NCBI RefSeq assembly: GCF_000194605.1
Contig: NC_015321.1
Coordinates: 4,092,001-4,156,000, forward strand
Source: Fluviicola taffensis DSM 16823
GTDB lineage: Bacteria > Bacteroidota > Bacteroidia > Flavobacteriales_D > Crocinitomicaceae
Reading direction: 5' to 3'
Length of the DNA stretch: 64,000 nt
Translations under genes and position numbers: made by a program
The notes under the pieces: generated by a model
Told to the model about the DNA's origin: nothing
The model's input: the letters and a program-made list of their open reading frames with translations, nothing else
Databases searched by the model: none
In this document: positions 56,615 through 64,000 of the stretch, piece after piece
Layout of the letters: each line of letters starts with the position of its first letter
How positions within the stretch are numbered: the first letter of the stretch is position 1

Positions 56615-59600
56615 TTAGTAATTACGTTTCAATTTTGCATCTTGTGTCTCCCGCTGCCAAACTAATTCAGTACATGGAGCTCCATTTTTAGAATAGGTAA
56701 TGACATCAATTGTTTGCGTTCTCAGATAAATATCTGCTTTTCCTTCTTTCACAACAACTCTTCTAGTTACAACTGCAGAAAGCAATCCGTCTGGTCCCAA
56801 TTGATCAAATTGTTCTTGATTAACACCTTCTGGATATTTCGTTAAATCAACATCATAAGTACCTGATGATACTTTCACTGGTTGTTTTGATTCAATATCA
56901 TTGATTTGTTTTTTAGTAGCTTGTGTTTTATCAATATTTTTTTCGTTTTGTATTTGAGTTGTCGTTCCCAATTCTTTCTTTGAATTCTTAATTAAAAGAT
57001 CATTATCTTCAGCCTGCGTATTTTTCCCCGCGTTGTCTTGGATTTCTACTTGGGTTTTAGTTAAAGCAGCTTTGTTCTCAACAATTTTAGAACTATTCAA
57101 AACATTCCTTTCTCCATCAACATTCACGCTATTTGTTTGAATTTGTTTGAATGCATCATTATTTTCAGCTGAGGCAATTGAAGGAAGATTATTCCTTTTC
57201 TCCACTTCAACAACTCCATTATTCAAGGTGTTTTTGTTATCAATATTCTTAAGGTAAGCTTTATTATAATCAGCGCGATCTATCTCCGTTTTCTCATCTC
57301 TTTTATTTTCGATGATATTGGTGTTTTCATCATGTAAAATTACTCGCTTGGAAACCCCATCTGCCACAATAATTTCAGTTTGACTATTTTTCGCTGCGAA
57401 TTTTTGAGAATTTTCAATATGAGCATCATTGCTTTTTACATTGTTTTCCTTATTAACACGATCTATCTCCTTTAATTTATTGTCATTGTTTTCGGATAGT
57501 TTTTTATCCTCTGTTGTTTTAATCGATATATTGTTTTCAACGGTAACCAACACCGCTTTTGTATCAACACCATCTGCAAGTGCACGATCTGCATTCTTTT
57601 TATCTAAATCGACTTGAACAACAAATGCATCTCTAACCTTCTTTTCTTCCGCTAAGCGTTCTTGTAGGTCGTCCTGACTATTTTCCTCGATTTTAATTTT
57701 TATCTCATTGTACTTCACATCATTCTTAATAATCTCGTCATGAGCTTCATTTGATAGAATTACAGTTGTTTCACCCAATTTATTATTGGATACTTTAATC
57801 TTCTCATTATTTTCAACAAATCCGCCATCTAAAGTATTATTCGTTTGAATAACCGCTTCATTTGCTGCTTCCAATTGCTGTTTTTGGTTAACAATATTCA
57901 ATTCCTTGATTGTATTATTCTCTTCGGTGCTTTTTGTTAATGTGGAACTTTTATCCGCCATTACATCTACATTGTTTTGAACTTTTGCATCTGCAGCTGC
58001 AATACGCTTGGTTTCATCCACTCTAATTTCGCCAAAAGTACTATCAGCAGAAAGTGCTGCATTGTTCTGTTTATCAGCTAATTCCTCAGATCTATCAGTT
58101 GTACCACGAAGTTTCTCAATCATTTTACGTGGAGTTCTTCCTTTACGGGTGTTTGATGCTTCTTGTAATTTTTTAGCACCTTCATCTAAGGAGTTATCCG
58201 TCGGCTCACCCAAGTTTTTCAATTCTAGCTCATTGTTTTCAGGTTTGGGTGCTGGCACTTGAGCAACTGGTGGATTCAAAATATTCTGAATCTCTGTCAA
58301 TTTTTGTTTAGGATATGGATCAGAAGGTCTTTGCGTCACAGCACGTTCATACAACTCTTTTGCTTTCTTATAATTGGCATTTGCCAATTTATCGTCTGCC
58401 CCATTAAGTAGGTTTCTGTAAACTCTCTCCTTCTCTTGTTCCCCCTGCTCTCTTAACTTCAACTCAGCCTTCTTAGATTGCTCATAAGCATAGGTATTTG
58501 AAGGATATTTAGTGAGAATTTTATCATACGCAGATTTTGCGTTTGACCACTGTCCTACATTAAATTCTTGATCTGCGTTTGCTATCAATGCTTGTAATTC
58601 CTGATTCGCTGTATTCTCTTTTGCAACATCATCCAAAATCTGACGCATTTCAGCAATTTTGTTTAATGCCACCTGATCTTTTGCTTTATGTTTTAATGCT
58701 TCTTCATACTGAGAAATCGCCCCGTTGTAATCTTTACCAGAAGCAGCATTGTTTCCTCGAGATATCGCAGCGTCATATAATTTTTGTTCTTCTACAGCAG
58801 GATCCACTTTATTTGCAATCAGCGATTGAAGCTCCGCAATCTTTTGATCAGGAACCACATCATCCGGTTTTATTGTTTTCGCAGCTTTGTAAGCTGTAAT
58901 AGCTTCTTCCAATTTATTTGCTTTCGCCAATGCCTCTGCTTCAGACATCTTCTTCACAAACTGATTTTGCTTGTCGAGCGCCAATTTCTCCTCTTTTTCT
59001 AGCTCGTCTATTTTCGTTAACTGTTGTTTTGGATATGGATCTGCTGGTCTAAATCCAATCGCACGATTATACATATCTTTTGCTTTAGAATAGTTTTTTT
59101 CTTCAAAAGCTTTATTCCCTACATCAATTATTTTTTGGTACGCGGCATCGTTATCACTTGGCTCACCTTCTGATAGTTTCTTGGCATTTTCTGCCTTTTC
59201 AACTGGAAGCTTCTCGTACGGTTTCAAAACAAGCGCAGCATTGTACGATTGAATGGCATCCGTATATTTCTTTGCGGCAACTAAATCGTCTCCTTTTTTA
59301 ATTGCTGCTAAATAATCTGCTTCCACTTTTAATTGTTCTGCACTCGCCTCTTTCAAAGCTTTTATTGCTTCAATTCTATTTTTGGGCTCTTGCTCATTTT
59401 TAACAGCTATTGCTTCGGTGTATTTTACAATTGCTTCATCGTATTTTTTTGCTGCTTCTAAATTTTTAGCTTCTGTTAAAACCGTATTGTATTTTTTATT
59501 TAACTCCGCATCTTTTAATTCATCTGCAATTTTCTTATCACACCAAACAATTGCCTTTTCAATATCATCATCCGATTTGATTGCTTTTGCTTCTAAGTAT

Positions 59601-61993
59601 TTTTGTTTCGCTTCAGCATATTTATTTTGATTTTGGAAAGCCATTCCTTCCATCTTCAATTTTTCAAATGTCGCTTGTTTTTGAGATTCACTCGCTTGAT
59701 CATTCTCCAATTTAGCAATCTCTAACATCTTTTCAGAAGCAACTGAATTTGATTGATCGAGTGCAAGAACTTGTTGGTATTTCGCTTTCGCACCAGCTAA
59801 ATCTTTCTTCCCAAATGCTGTAGAGCCTTCAGTCAATAAGGTTGTAATTTGTTTTTCTTTATCTGCTTTTGCTATGAGAGCATCAACTTCTTTGATTTTT
59901 TCTTTTGGAATAATTTGAGAAGGATCTAATGTAGAAGCCTCTTCAAACTTCTTTTTTGCTTCTACTAATTTATTTGAAATCAACAAATCATTTCCAGCTT
60001 TTAGAGTTTGATCGTATTTTTCTTTTTGAGCAAGACTTTGTGCATTATCTGCAATAATTTTCTCAACTTCTGCTAATTTATCTTTCGCTTCTTGTTTTGA
60101 ACCATCGATCGCAATAGCAGCTTTAAATTTATCTCTAGAAGTTGTATAATCTTTCGAAGTAAGAGCAGTTACTGCAGCATTGAAAGTCTCCAAATACTTT
60201 TGATTTTTATCTTTTTCTGCATTTGCTTGTGCTTCTTTTTTTCCAAGCTCGATTAGTTTTTGTTTTGGAACTTGCGATGCGGCGTCCAAGATTTGTGCTT
60301 CTTCGTATTTCTTTTTTGCGACTTCAAAATTAGATGTTGCTAAAGCAGCGTCACCATCCAAAATTGCTTGATCGAATTTAGCTTTCTGTTCTGCTTTATT
60401 TGCTTCTGCTTTCAATTTCAAATCAATCGCATCAATTTTTGCTTGAACAGCTACATCCGGAATTAACCCAATTGATTCTTGATACTTCGCTTTTGCATCT
60501 ACAGGTTTAGCAGCTTTATCCAAAGCATCTCCTTCAAGAACTAATTTCTTTGCGGTTGCAATTTTTTCTGCATTTGCTTTTTCAAACTCGATTTGCTTTT
60601 CAACCTCCACTAACTTTGATTTAGCTTCCGCATTCTCTTTATCAAGTACTAATACTTGTTCAAATTTTGCTTTTGCTGCTGGTAATTGCTTTGAAGTGAA
60701 AGCTGTACTTCCTTCTTCCAATAATTTAGCAATTTGCTCTTTGAGAGCATTTGCTTTCGCAATTTCAGCAAGCTTAGCATCAGCCTCTTTGATTTTTTCT
60801 TTCGGATAGGTTGCTGCCGCTTCAAATGTCAAAGCTTCTGTATACTTTGCTTTTGCATCAGCCCATTTCTCTTCTGCTAATAGTGCATCTCCAGCCGCAA
60901 CGGCATCGTTGTATTTTTTCTTTTGATCTTGTTCTGTTTTCTGAACATTCAATTTCCCATCAATATCTGCCAATTTCGCAGTTGCAGTGGCATCACCTGG
61001 TCTGGCTTTGAGAGCTTCTTTGTATTTGTCCTTTGCAGCCATCCAACTTTTCTGACCATAAAATCCATCACCAGCCTTCATAGCTGCATCGTATTTAGCA
61101 GCACTTTCTGCATCTTTCTTCGCTGCAATTATTGCTAATTCACATGCTTCAATTTGATCTTTTGGATATTGTTCCTGCTTTTTTCCCAAAGCTTCATTAT
61201 AACGAGCAATTGCTTCAGGGTATTTCTTTTGATCTCTCAATCCATCTGCAGAAGTAATCAATGCTTTGTATTCGCTATCCAATTGGGAGTTTGCTAAGTT
61301 TGCCGATTTTGCTGCATTTAAGATACCCTGAATTTCATTTATTCTATCACTTGGATGTTTCTCCATTTCCTTCCCTTTGATAGATAATGCTGATTCATAT
61401 TGAGTCAATGCTTCTTGGTATTTCTTAGCCACAAATAAAGCATCTGCTTGTTTTATAATCGAATTATAATTTGCTTCGCCTTGCTTTTCAGCTCCTTCAG
61501 CATCTTTTAGAATCTTATCGACCTTTTTTTTCATTTTATCGGCAAGAACAGTATCATACTCTAAATTTTGAGAAATTGTAGGGTCAAAATAGTATTCTGT
61601 GGCAGGATTAGAAGTAACATAGCTGTAATCAATGTTTGGAAGTTGATCAAACAAAGACATATCCAATTCCCCTTTCGGAGCATTTGCACCTTGAATCAGT
61701 TCGTCGTCTACATTTTTTAAATCGATAGTCACGTATCGAGTAACCTTGCCAGATTTTGAAAATTCAAGTTTGTATTTTTTCTTTCCGTCCAAGCTCAATT
61801 GAATGATACCTGTACCATCAGATGTAACGGTTTTTAAGACAGTAGAGCCTTCGTATAGTTTTACACTAACACCAGCTTCCTTCTTCCCTGTAGCTTTATC
61901 ATAAACAGTCACTTTAAATGGTACTTTCGTTTGACCAATTGCTAAATTCGTCAAAAAGAAAAAGGATAATAAAATAAGGAGTTTCACTCTCAT
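56615..61993 (-). CDS. 1792-residue secreted protein with about 18 TPR-like repeats and a helical Asn/Lys/Glu-rich tail
   Basis: Signal peptide (MRVKLLILLSFFFLTNLAIGQ) and a carboxypeptidase-regulatory-like beta domain (about 24-100, VYDKATGKKEAGVSVKLYEG). From about 165 to 1240 it has about 18 related units of 45-65 residues with the pattern Y..a...gd.l...k.y..Ak.kY..Al.lkP.....k..i.eid, i.e. TPR-like helix pairs. From about 1245 to 1705 there is an Asn/Lys/Glu/Asp-rich segment (ENNEKIKVSNNKLGETTVIL) predicted helical or disordered. The last 85 residues are a compact domain (YDVDLTKYPEGVNQEQFDQL, RRVVVKEGKADIYLR). No T9SS tag is seen. It is probably a periplasmic or surface-linked scaffold; the function is unknown. 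It precedes mpl on the same strand. Confidence 0.85.
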   Translation of the reverse strand: MRVKLLILLSFFFLTNLAIGQTKVPFKVTVYDKATGKKEAGVSVKLYEGSTVLKTVTSDGTGIIQLSLDGKKKYKLEFSKSGKVTRYVTIDLKNVDDELIQGANAPKGELDMSLFDQLPNIDYSYVTSNPATEYYFDPTISQNLEYDTVLADKMKKKVDKILKDAEGAEKQGEANYNSIIKQADALFVAKKYQEALTQYESALSIKGKEMEKHPSDRINEIQGILNAAKSANLANSQLDSEYKALITSADGLRDQKKYPEAIARYNEALGKKQEQYPKDQIEACELAIIAAKKDAESAAKYDAAMKAGDGFYGQKSWMAAKDKYKEALKARPGDATATAKLADIDGKLNVQKTEQDQKKKYNDAVAAGDALLAEEKWADAKAKYTEALTFEAAATYPKEKIKEADAKLAEIAKANALKEQIAKLLEEGSTAFTSKQLPAAKAKFEQVLVLDKENAEAKSKLVEVEKQIEFEKANAEKIATAKKLVLEGDALDKAAKPVDAKAKYQESIGLIPDVAVQAKIDAIDLKLKAEANKAEQKAKFDQAILDGDAALATSNFEVAKKKYEEAQILDAASQVPKQKLIELGKKEAQANAEKDKNQKYLETFNAAVTALTSKDYTTSRDKFKAAIAIDGSKQEAKDKLAEVEKIIADNAQSLAQKEKYDQTLKAGNDLLISNKLVEAKKKFEEASTLDPSQIIPKEKIKEVDALIAKADKEKQITTLLTEGSTAFGKKDLAGAKAKYQQVLALDQSNSVASEKMLEIAKLENDQASESQKQATFEKLKMEGMAFQNQNKYAEAKQKYLEAKAIKSDDDIEKAIVWCDKKIADELKDAELNKKYNTVLTEAKNLEAAKKYDEAIVKYTEAIAVKNEQEPKNRIEAIKALKEASAEQLKVEADYLAAIKKGDDLVAAKKYTDAIQSYNAALVLKPYEKLPVEKAENAKKLSEGEPSDNDAAYQKIIDVGNKAFEEKNYSKAKDMYNRAIGFRPADPYPKQQLTKIDELEKEEKLALDKQNQFVKKMSEAEALAKANKLEEAITAYKAAKTIKPDDVVPDQKIAELQSLIANKVDPAVEEQKLYDAAISRGNNAASGKDYNGAISQYEEALKHKAKDQVALNKIAEMRQILDDVAKENTANQELQALIANADQEFNVGQWSNAKSAYDKILTKYPSNTYAYEQSKKAELKLREQGEQEKERVYRNLLNGADDKLANANYKKAKELYERAVTQRPSDPYPKQKLTEIQNILNPPVAQVPAPKPENNELELKNLGEPTDNSLDEGAKKLQEASNTRKGRTPRKMIEKLRGTTDRSEELADKQNNAALSADSTFGEIRVDETKRIAAADAKVQNNVDVMADKSSTLTKSTEENNTIKELNIVNQKQQLEAANEAVIQTNNTLDGGFVENNEKIKVSNNKLGETTVILSNEAHDEIIKNDVKYNEIKIKIEENSQDDLQERLAEEKKVRDAFVVQVDLDKKNADRALADGVDTKAVLVTVENNISIKTTEDKKLSENNDNKLKEIDRVNKENNVKSNDAHIENSQKFAAKNSQTEIIVADGVSKRVILHDENTNIIENKRDEKTEIDRADYNKAYLKNIDNKNTLNNGVVEVEKRNNLPSIASAENNDAFKQIQTNSVNVDGERNVLNSSKIVENKAALTKTQVEIQDNAGKNTQAEDNDLLIKNSKKELGTTTQIQNEKNIDKTQATKKQINDIESKQPVKVSSGTYDVDLTKYPEGVNQEQFDQLGPDGLLSAVVTRRVVVKEGKADIYLRTQTIDVITYSKNGAPCTELVWQRETQDAKLKRNY

Positions 61994-62095
61994 GTTTTTA
62001 GTTTATTCTCGTTGTAGTACAACCGAAATTAATTTTGGTTTAAATTAGTTCAATTTATTCATACAAATATCGCAAAAAACTTCATTTTCTGTGCT

Positions 62096-63232
62096 ATGAT
62101 TCAATTTAAACAACTCAGTTTTTGGGAAAAAGTTACTCTTTTAGAAGATATTGATTTTCTGATAGTTGGATGTGGAATAGTTGGTTCCGCATGTGCATTG
62201 GAATTGAGAAGTAAAAATCCAAGTGCAAAAATCGTCATTTTGGAACGAAGTTATTTGCCTCTTGGAGCAAGCACAAAGAATGCAGGTTTTGCTTGTTTTG
62301 GCAGTGTCACCGAGCTACTTGACGACCTTGAGACATCGTCTGAAGAGACCGTTTGGAATACTGTAAATCTTAGATATCAAGGACTAAAAAGGTTGCTCGA
62401 ACGCTACAAGCATTCCGAATTAGATTATCAAAATTGCGGTTCGTATGACTTGCTGAAAAACAAATCAGATAGTGCAATTTATCACCCAAAATTAGAATAC
62501 CTGAATCAGCAAATTGAATTGATTACTGGACAGAAAAATTGCTATTCTTTTGAAGCAGATTTAAAATCAAAATTTGGATTAGAAGGATTCCAAGGAGGTT
62601 ATTTTAATCAACTTGAAGGAGCAATTGATACTGGGAAATTACTATTGGCTACTCAAAAAGATTTAGCAAAAAACGGAATTATTACCTTATTTGGAATTGA
62701 GGTAAAATTGATTGAACCCAGTCAAACAGGCGTTATTCTAGAAACCAATTACGGTGAAATAAAAGCTAAAAAGACGGGAATCACTGTGAATGGATTTGCA
62801 AAAAAACTGCTCCCAAACTTAGCCGTTGAGCCAGCAAGAGCCCAGGTTTTAGTTACTTCAGAAATTCCAAACCTTCCAGTAAAAGGGACGTTTCATCTAG
62901 AAAAGGGATATTACTATTTTAGAAATGTGGGAAATCGCATTCTCTTTGGCGGAGGTAGAAATTTAGATTTCAAAGCAGAAAACACCTTCAATTTAGATCA
63001 AACATCCTTGATTCAGAATAAACTGGAAGAAATTCTCTCCGAAAATATTCTTCCAAAACAATCATTCACTGTTGAATACCGCTGGTCTGGAACGATGGGA
63101 ATTGGTGAAGAAAAATCTCCAATCATAGAAAAAATCAATCAAAATTGTGCTGTTGGAGTAAGACTTGGAGGAATGGGAGTTGCAATAGGTTCATTAGTAG
63201 GCGAAAGTCTAGCTAAGCTTTTGAATGAATGA
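62096..63232 (+). CDS. FAD-dependent oxidoreductase of the DAO (glycine/D-amino acid oxidase) family
   Basis: A 378-residue flavoprotein. The FAD-binding dinucleotide motif is FLIVGCGIVGSACALELRSKNP, followed by VILERSYLPLGASTKNAGFACFG (typical of the DAO family), and the second FAD-binding region is FRNVGNRILFGGGRN ... VGVRLGGMGVAIGSLVGESLA. The fold is that of glycine oxidase, ThiO and D-amino acid oxidase; ThiO needs a neighbouring thi locus, which is absent here. The exact substrate is uncertain. It diverges from the 1792-residue protein gene. Confidence 0.85.
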   Translation: MIQFKQLSFWEKVTLLEDIDFLIVGCGIVGSACALELRSKNPSAKIVILERSYLPLGASTKNAGFACFGSVTELLDDLETSSEETVWNTVNLRYQGLKRLLERYKHSELDYQNCGSYDLLKNKSDSAIYHPKLEYLNQQIELITGQKNCYSFEADLKSKFGLEGFQGGYFNQLEGAIDTGKLLLATQKDLAKNGIITLFGIEVKLIEPSQTGVILETNYGEIKAKKTGITVNGFAKKLLPNLAVEPARAQVLVTSEIPNLPVKGTFHLEKGYYYFRNVGNRILFGGGRNLDFKAENTFNLDQTSLIQNKLEEILSENILPKQSFTVEYRWSGTMGIGEEKSPIIEKINQNCAVGVRLGGMGVAIGSLVGESLAKLLNE

Positions 63233-63308
63233 TTTTTCTAGGGAAATTAATCTCAAAAGTGCTGTAAATCCTGATTATTCTTGTATTTTCGGCACAAACT
63301 AAATTTTT

Positions 63309-63848
63309 ATGAACGCAGCTCATTCGCACTTAATTATTAATCATTTTCCTATTATCGGATTAGTTTTAGGAATCATTGTACTTCTCATCGGAATTCTAGC
63401 AAAGTCATCCGTAACAAGAAGAGTTGGCTTATTGTTATTTATTATAGCAGGAATTACCGCACAAATTTCTGATGCAACAGGCGAAGGAGCAGAACATATT
63501 GTAGAGCATGCTTCGAGCAATACAACGCTCTCAATGGATTGTCCGGATGCCATTCAAGCAACAATTGATCAGGAAGAAGAAACGGAAACATTGATTCATA
63601 TTCATGAAAAACATGCAGAAGAGTTAATGCCTTTTATGTGGGGAATTCTTGCATTATCTGTCATCGCTTTGTTTTTAGAATTTAAGAAAAAATCCATGGC
63701 TATGCCAGCTTCCATTATCGTATTAATTATTGGTGTTATTGGAGCTTATTTCGCCAAAGAAGTTGGAAATTCGGGTGGAGAAATATCTCATCCTGAAATA
63801 CGAAAAGATTTTAAATTGCAAGAAAACACGTATCAAGACGAAGATTAA
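63309..63848 (+). CDS. DUF2231-like membrane protein
   Basis: A 179-residue protein with four hydrophobic helices. The N-terminus (NAAHSHLIINHFPIIGLVLGIIVLLI) resembles the HP..HFPIAL motif of DUF2231, a family of small membrane proteins with conserved histidines suited to haem or metal binding. A His-rich loop (ETLIHIHEKHAEE) lies in the middle, which may add metal ligands. The C-terminus is acidic. Function unknown. It has its own terminator 25 bases after the stop. Confidence 0.65.
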   Translation: MNAAHSHLIINHFPIIGLVLGIIVLLIGILAKSSVTRRVGLLLFIIAGITAQISDATGEGAEHIVEHASSNTTLSMDCPDAIQATIDQEEETETLIHIHEKHAEELMPFMWGILALSVIALFLEFKKKSMAMPASIIVLIIGVIGAYFAKEVGNSGGEISHPEIRKDFKLQENTYQDED

Positions 63849-63872
63849 AAGAATTGAAAATTGATATTAAAA

Positions 63873-63898
63873 AGAAAGCCGTCGAAAGTCGGCTTTTT
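63873..63898 (+). terminator. Intrinsic terminator of the DUF2231-like gene
   Basis: The stem aaagccg / cggcttt with the loop tcgaaagt is followed by T residues. It overlaps the stop codon of the convergent partial gene and may serve both directions. Confidence 0.75.
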
Positions 63899-64000
63899 AT
63901 TTCTCGTCTGTTTCTGATTTAACAGAAACTTCGCTTACTTGCTGATCTAAAGACACTACGGTTTCAGCAACTTCTGATGGTTCAGAAATAACAGGTGTAG
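63897..64000 (-). CDS. C-terminal tail of a minus-strand gene cut by the window edge
   Basis: The minus strand has an open frame of 33 codons before TAA at 63897-63899: TPVISEPSEVAETVVS then LDQQVSEVSVKSETDEK. It is acidic, Val/Ser/Glu-rich and probably disordered. The product cannot be named. The frame, a position right after a bidirectional hairpin, and protein-like composition support a real gene end. Confidence 0.5.
   Translation of the reverse strand, partial: TPVISEPSEVAETVVSLDQQVSEVSVKSETDEK

Noticed and set aside
57429-61138. Several plus-strand frames of 60-110 codons within the 1792-residue protein gene
   Set aside because: All are antisense to the long intact frame and have Ser/Leu/Phe-rich composition expected from the repeat codons.
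1-64000. tRNA or rRNA genes, prophage or insertion sequences
   Set aside because: No cloverleaf with a TTCRANNC-type arm, no rRNA-like segment, and no transposase or phage structural gene was recognised in either strand; a dedicated tRNA/ncRNA scan would be needed to exclude small RNAs.

Overview
This is a chromosomal window from a low-GC member of the Bacteroidetes, most likely the order Flavobacteriales and possibly a Fluviicola-like (Crocinitomicaceae) organism. The taxon is inferred from three things: several secreted proteins end in type IX secretion (T9SS type A) sorting domains, many start codons follow the Bacteroidetes -7 promoter element TAnnTTTG, and the gene families (bTHX, Mpl, DUF4199, S24/XRE regulator, Asn/Gln-rich Rho) are typical of the phylum. 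No rRNA, tRNA, prophage, insertion sequence or CRISPR array was recognised. Most of the window is core and housekeeping genes in short operons.

Layout. 1-3 kb: an S24/XRE regulator cut by the left edge, then a minus-strand trio (small acidic protein, ABC ATPase, BrkB-like membrane protein). 3-10.4 kb: rRNA methyltransferase, MATE exporter, fmt, HU, a 5'-truncated T9SS protein and an intact one, TrmH-like methyltransferase, and ribosomal protein bTHX with a histone H1-like tail. 10.4-15.5 kb: a 262-base multi-branched palindrome, then the serC-serA-DUF1015-YggS-DUF1684 cluster. 15.6-20 kb: a T9SS-secreted serine hydrolase resembling polyesterases, an SGNH lipoprotein and a dipeptidyl peptidase III lipoprotein. 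20-24.6 kb: GNAT, small membrane and lipoproteins, a CrtA-like monooxygenase with two unrecognised partners, and an AcpH-like esterase. 24.6-33 kb: MltF-like transglycosylase, miaA, an ABC ATPase/FtsX-like permease pair, a thioredoxin-like protein and a large T9SS protein.

33.1-38.5 kb is a tight minus-strand five-gene operon. In transcription order it encodes a pentulose-phosphate-epimerase-like domain fused to CBS domains, a DAHP-synthase-family enzyme, a KdsC-like HAD phosphatase with an N-terminal HTH-like extension, an alanine/saccharopine-dehydrogenase-like enzyme, and a UMF1-type MFS transporter. An epimerase, an aldol synthase and a phosphatase side by side look like a route to a 3-deoxy-ulosonic acid. 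I consider it the best candidate for an undescribed system in the window. 38.6-42.6 kb holds a DCC-family protein, ElbB, a membrane-anchored MutS-like ATPase and a secreted PHB-depolymerase-like esterase.

42.8-64 kb: PEP carboxykinase, a complete subclass B1 metallo-beta-lactamase next to a Crp-family regulator, an AhpD-like protein, an ECF-type sigma factor, uvrA, a dicarboxylate symporter with extra N-terminal helices, rho with a long Asn/Gln-rich disordered insert, DUF4199, mpl, a 1792-residue secreted protein with about 18 TPR-like repeats, a DAO-family oxidoreductase, a DUF2231-like membrane protein, and the tail of a gene cut by the right edge. Short palindromic or AT-rich repeat families are scattered between genes. 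A recurring arrangement puts TAnnTTTG only 3-6 bases before the ATG, which predicts leaderless transcripts for several genes.
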